Assembly (NCBI GenBank): GCA_963931925.1
Contig: OZ007567.1
Span: 81,353,186-81,417,185, forward strand
Source: Onchidella celtica
Taxonomy: Eukaryota > Mollusca > Gastropoda > Systellommatophora > Onchidiidae
Length of the DNA: 64,000 bases
Reading direction: 5' to 3'
Both the position numbers and the translations under genes were made by a program. Within the stretch, counting starts at the first letter, position 1. Every line of letters starts with the position of its first letter. Positions 62,501 through 64,000 of this stretch are shown here, one piece after another. The notes beneath the pieces were generated by a model. The model saw only the letters and a list, made by a program, of their open reading frames with translations, ran no database searches and was not told where the DNA came from.

Positions 62501-63321
62501 CATCAAAACATGAAAGGGAAGTAAAATCTGTTGCTATTTGTGATGTACCAAAACCAATAGGCTATATAGGTCCCTTCTGTATCATTACTGTTAAGCAAAA
62601 ATTGAAGCTAACTGTTTATCATTACTAGTATGTTTTGTTAAGTACTGCAGCCAGTCATGAGACTTCTAGCGTAAACATCAATGGAAGAAAACTCTAAAGC
62701 TTGAAATCTTATCATAATTATTAAGATTTAGCCTTATTTTGTACTTAAGTCTTTCATTATTGTTGCTGCCGTTACTGCTGCTACTACACTTGCCTTTTTA
62801 TGTGAGTAATTTTGACTTGGACAGAAAAGAACATGATGCAAGTTTTTCTCTAACTAGATGCAAACAGTCAATGTTGACACAGCACACACTTAACTTGCAT
62901 TTTAACCAGTTACCTCCCCGCCCTCCCTTTACACCAGTACATCAGTATTTCTAACTGAATAAGCAGGCAGCATTATTTTTAGATTAAGAAATGTTACATT
63001 CTATCGCAAATCTTTTCACAAAAAACATTCTGGATTGTCTTCAGCTGACATGGATTGAAACTGGCAGGCCAAGAAGTTATCTGCCTTGCCTGAGAAGCTG
63101 AACGTAGCCTACTGTGTTGAATCATTAATTACACAAATTCTACTTCAACTATACTTTATTAATTACAACCGATATACAACCAATAAATGGATTAATTTCT
63201 TACATATGACAGGCATGCCATTCCCAGGATCCACGAGGTAGGACAGGTCTAAAATCTGCCAGACCCCGATTGTGAACAACAGTGGAAAATCTCAGAAGAC
63301 GCCTTATTTTGTTCCTCCAAA
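59401..63321 (-). CDS. LOXL: Lysyl oxidase-like protein, C-terminal catalytic domain (partial gene)
   Basis: Four minus-strand exons, 63321-63204, 62452-62295, 60728-60631 and 59547-59401, joined at GT-AG sites with matching phases, give about 173 residues ending at TGA 59401. Lysyl oxidases are secreted copper amine oxidases that oxidise peptidyl lysine in matrix proteins. Seen: the [18 protein letters not shown] entry to the domain; the copper site [14 protein letters not shown], split by intron 1; the LTQ lysine in [11 protein letters not shown]; the LTQ tyrosine as the Tyr in [20 protein letters not shown]; and the [21 protein letters not shown] end. The usual GCYDTY is NCSDNY here, with the LTQ Tyr kept. 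Upstream exons (propeptide or SRCR domains) lie beyond the window, so LOX and LOXL2-4 types cannot be told apart. Confidence 0.92.
59748..60176 (+). repeat. tRNA-derived SINE, copy 5, in the last intron of the lysyl oxidase-like gene
   Basis: Head ATGGTCTAGAGGAAAGGTGC with a near-consensus B box GGTTCAAATCC (near 59799-59809), then the family core (TGCACGTTGCGCAC). It has a third kind of tail, AATTTCCCAAATGGGATTAA near 60147-60166. It is antisense to the host gene. Confidence 0.8.
60631..60728 (-). CDS. LOXL: Lysyl oxidase-like, exon with [12 protein letters not shown]
   Basis: 98 bp, acceptor TTTTATAG, donor CTG|GTAAAG. It carries the LTQ tyrosine and the invariant DCQW block. NCS here forms an N-glycosylation sequon at a normally glycine position. 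Confidence 0.88.
60729..62294. other. Intron of the lysyl oxidase-like gene
   Basis: No further exon or repeat family recognised in this intron of about 1.57 kb. Confidence 0.5.
62295..62452 (-). CDS. LOXL: Lysyl oxidase-like, exon with SMEVFAHYD and LTQ lysine
   Basis: 158 bp, acceptor TTCTTCAG, donor CAAG|GTAATC. It begins inside the copper-binding HYHSME motif and contains [11 protein letters not shown]. Confidence 0.9.
63204..63321 (-). CDS. LOXL: Lysyl oxidase-like, first exon visible
   Basis: 118 bp, acceptor ending GACACAG, donor CATAT|GTAAGA. It encodes [17 protein letters not shown] and WEWHACHM, the first half of the copper site. Confidence 0.87.
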
Positions 63322-64000
63322 CTGTGTCAAATGGATAGAACAAATAATTACGATATCATATTCATACACAGGAGAGAAAATAAAGACAACTTCATGGGAA
63401 AAAAGGAGAGAGAGAATAAATGAGCTTTACGAGAAACAGAGAGAGAGAGAGAGAGGGAGGACAGAAACAGAAACATCCTTTACTGTAACATTCCTGCATT
63501 GAAGTTAATTGACGTACTTGGCTTATTCATGGATACAAACGTGAGATTGTATGTCAGCGTCCCAATGGCTGAATTTTTGTTCTATTTTCATCCACTTCTT
63601 TCAGATCAACGATACTTTTCTTCTTCTCACTCTTCTTTTCACTTTACCTTCTTTTTCTTCTAACTCTCCCTCCTCTACCATTTCCTACTGCTTACTATTT
63701 TCTGTCTCTGCCTCTCTTCTTTTTTCTTATCTGCTTTCCAGTTTTCTTTCCAAGTGTCTCCTTTCTCTCCTCGTGTCATTCTTCTTCTTCTTTTTGTCTC
63801 CTTTTCCTGCTTATCTTTGGCTGAGCATGTTTTTATCTACTTTTAATATATATAAATACACTGTCTTTTCATCCCTTGTCACGTTTTCTGCTTCTTTTCT
63901 GCAACCTTAACTCACTCCCGCAGAGCTTACATCTAATGCTCTAAATCTGATGACACTAATCAAAATAAGTCGCATCTGTAGCAGTTAAGTGAATCAATAA
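63322..64000. other. Upstream intron of the lysyl oxidase-like gene
   Basis: Non-coding. It has a short (GA)n near 63435-63455 and a pyrimidine-rich stretch of about 200 bp at 63600-63800. No further exon before the window edge. Confidence 0.45.

Overview
The window looks like a piece of an animal nuclear genome. Genes are split by GT-AG introns, most of the sequence is AT-rich and non-coding, and there are abundant microsatellites, tRNA-derived SINEs, hAT-like MITEs and a large Ty3/gypsy LTR retrotransposon. The genes (an eh1-motif regulator exon, two cholesterol 25-hydroxylase-like genes, a lysyl-oxidase domain gene) are ordinary metazoan families. A lophotrochozoan, perhaps a gastropod mollusc, is my guess from overall texture, not a demonstrated fact.

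Layout. 1-3870: non-coding, with a long (CT)n tract and a C-rich, G4-prone tract. 3871-4723 (-): one coding exon of a probable repressor-type transcription factor with an engrailed-homology-1 motif; its DNA-binding exon is not in the window. 6585-7754 (-): a 1.17-kb solo LTR. 11.5-21.3 kb: unit 1 of a segmental duplication carrying a complete five-coding-exon CH25H-like gene (-; 18896 to 14581). 21.6-26.8 kb: SINEs, a long (TATC)n tract, a foldback element, a hAT-like MITE and an inverted remnant of a third CH25H-like gene. 26831-38665: a very young 11.8-kb Ty3/gypsy element with 2.57-kb LTRs, intact pol and a gag broken by a second solo LTR (30339-31578). 39.9-49.4 kb: unit 2 of the duplication with the second CH25H-like gene (-; 47576 to 43033). 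49.4-56.3 kb: no gene seen. 56330-57529: a third solo LTR. 59401-63321 (-): the last four exons of a lysyl oxidase-like gene, whose 5' part lies beyond the window.

Functionally, the CH25H-like pair are membrane di-iron hydroxylases with all three histidine boxes and a C-terminal dilysine ER-retrieval signal. The lysyl oxidase keeps its copper ligands and the Lys/Tyr pair that forms the LTQ cofactor. The most interesting structure is the history readable from nested repeats: a tandem gene duplication, later inflated by an almost new gypsy copy that carries another family's solo LTR inside its gag zinc knuckle, and an exact empty site preserved in the paralogous intron that dates one MITE insertion after the duplication.
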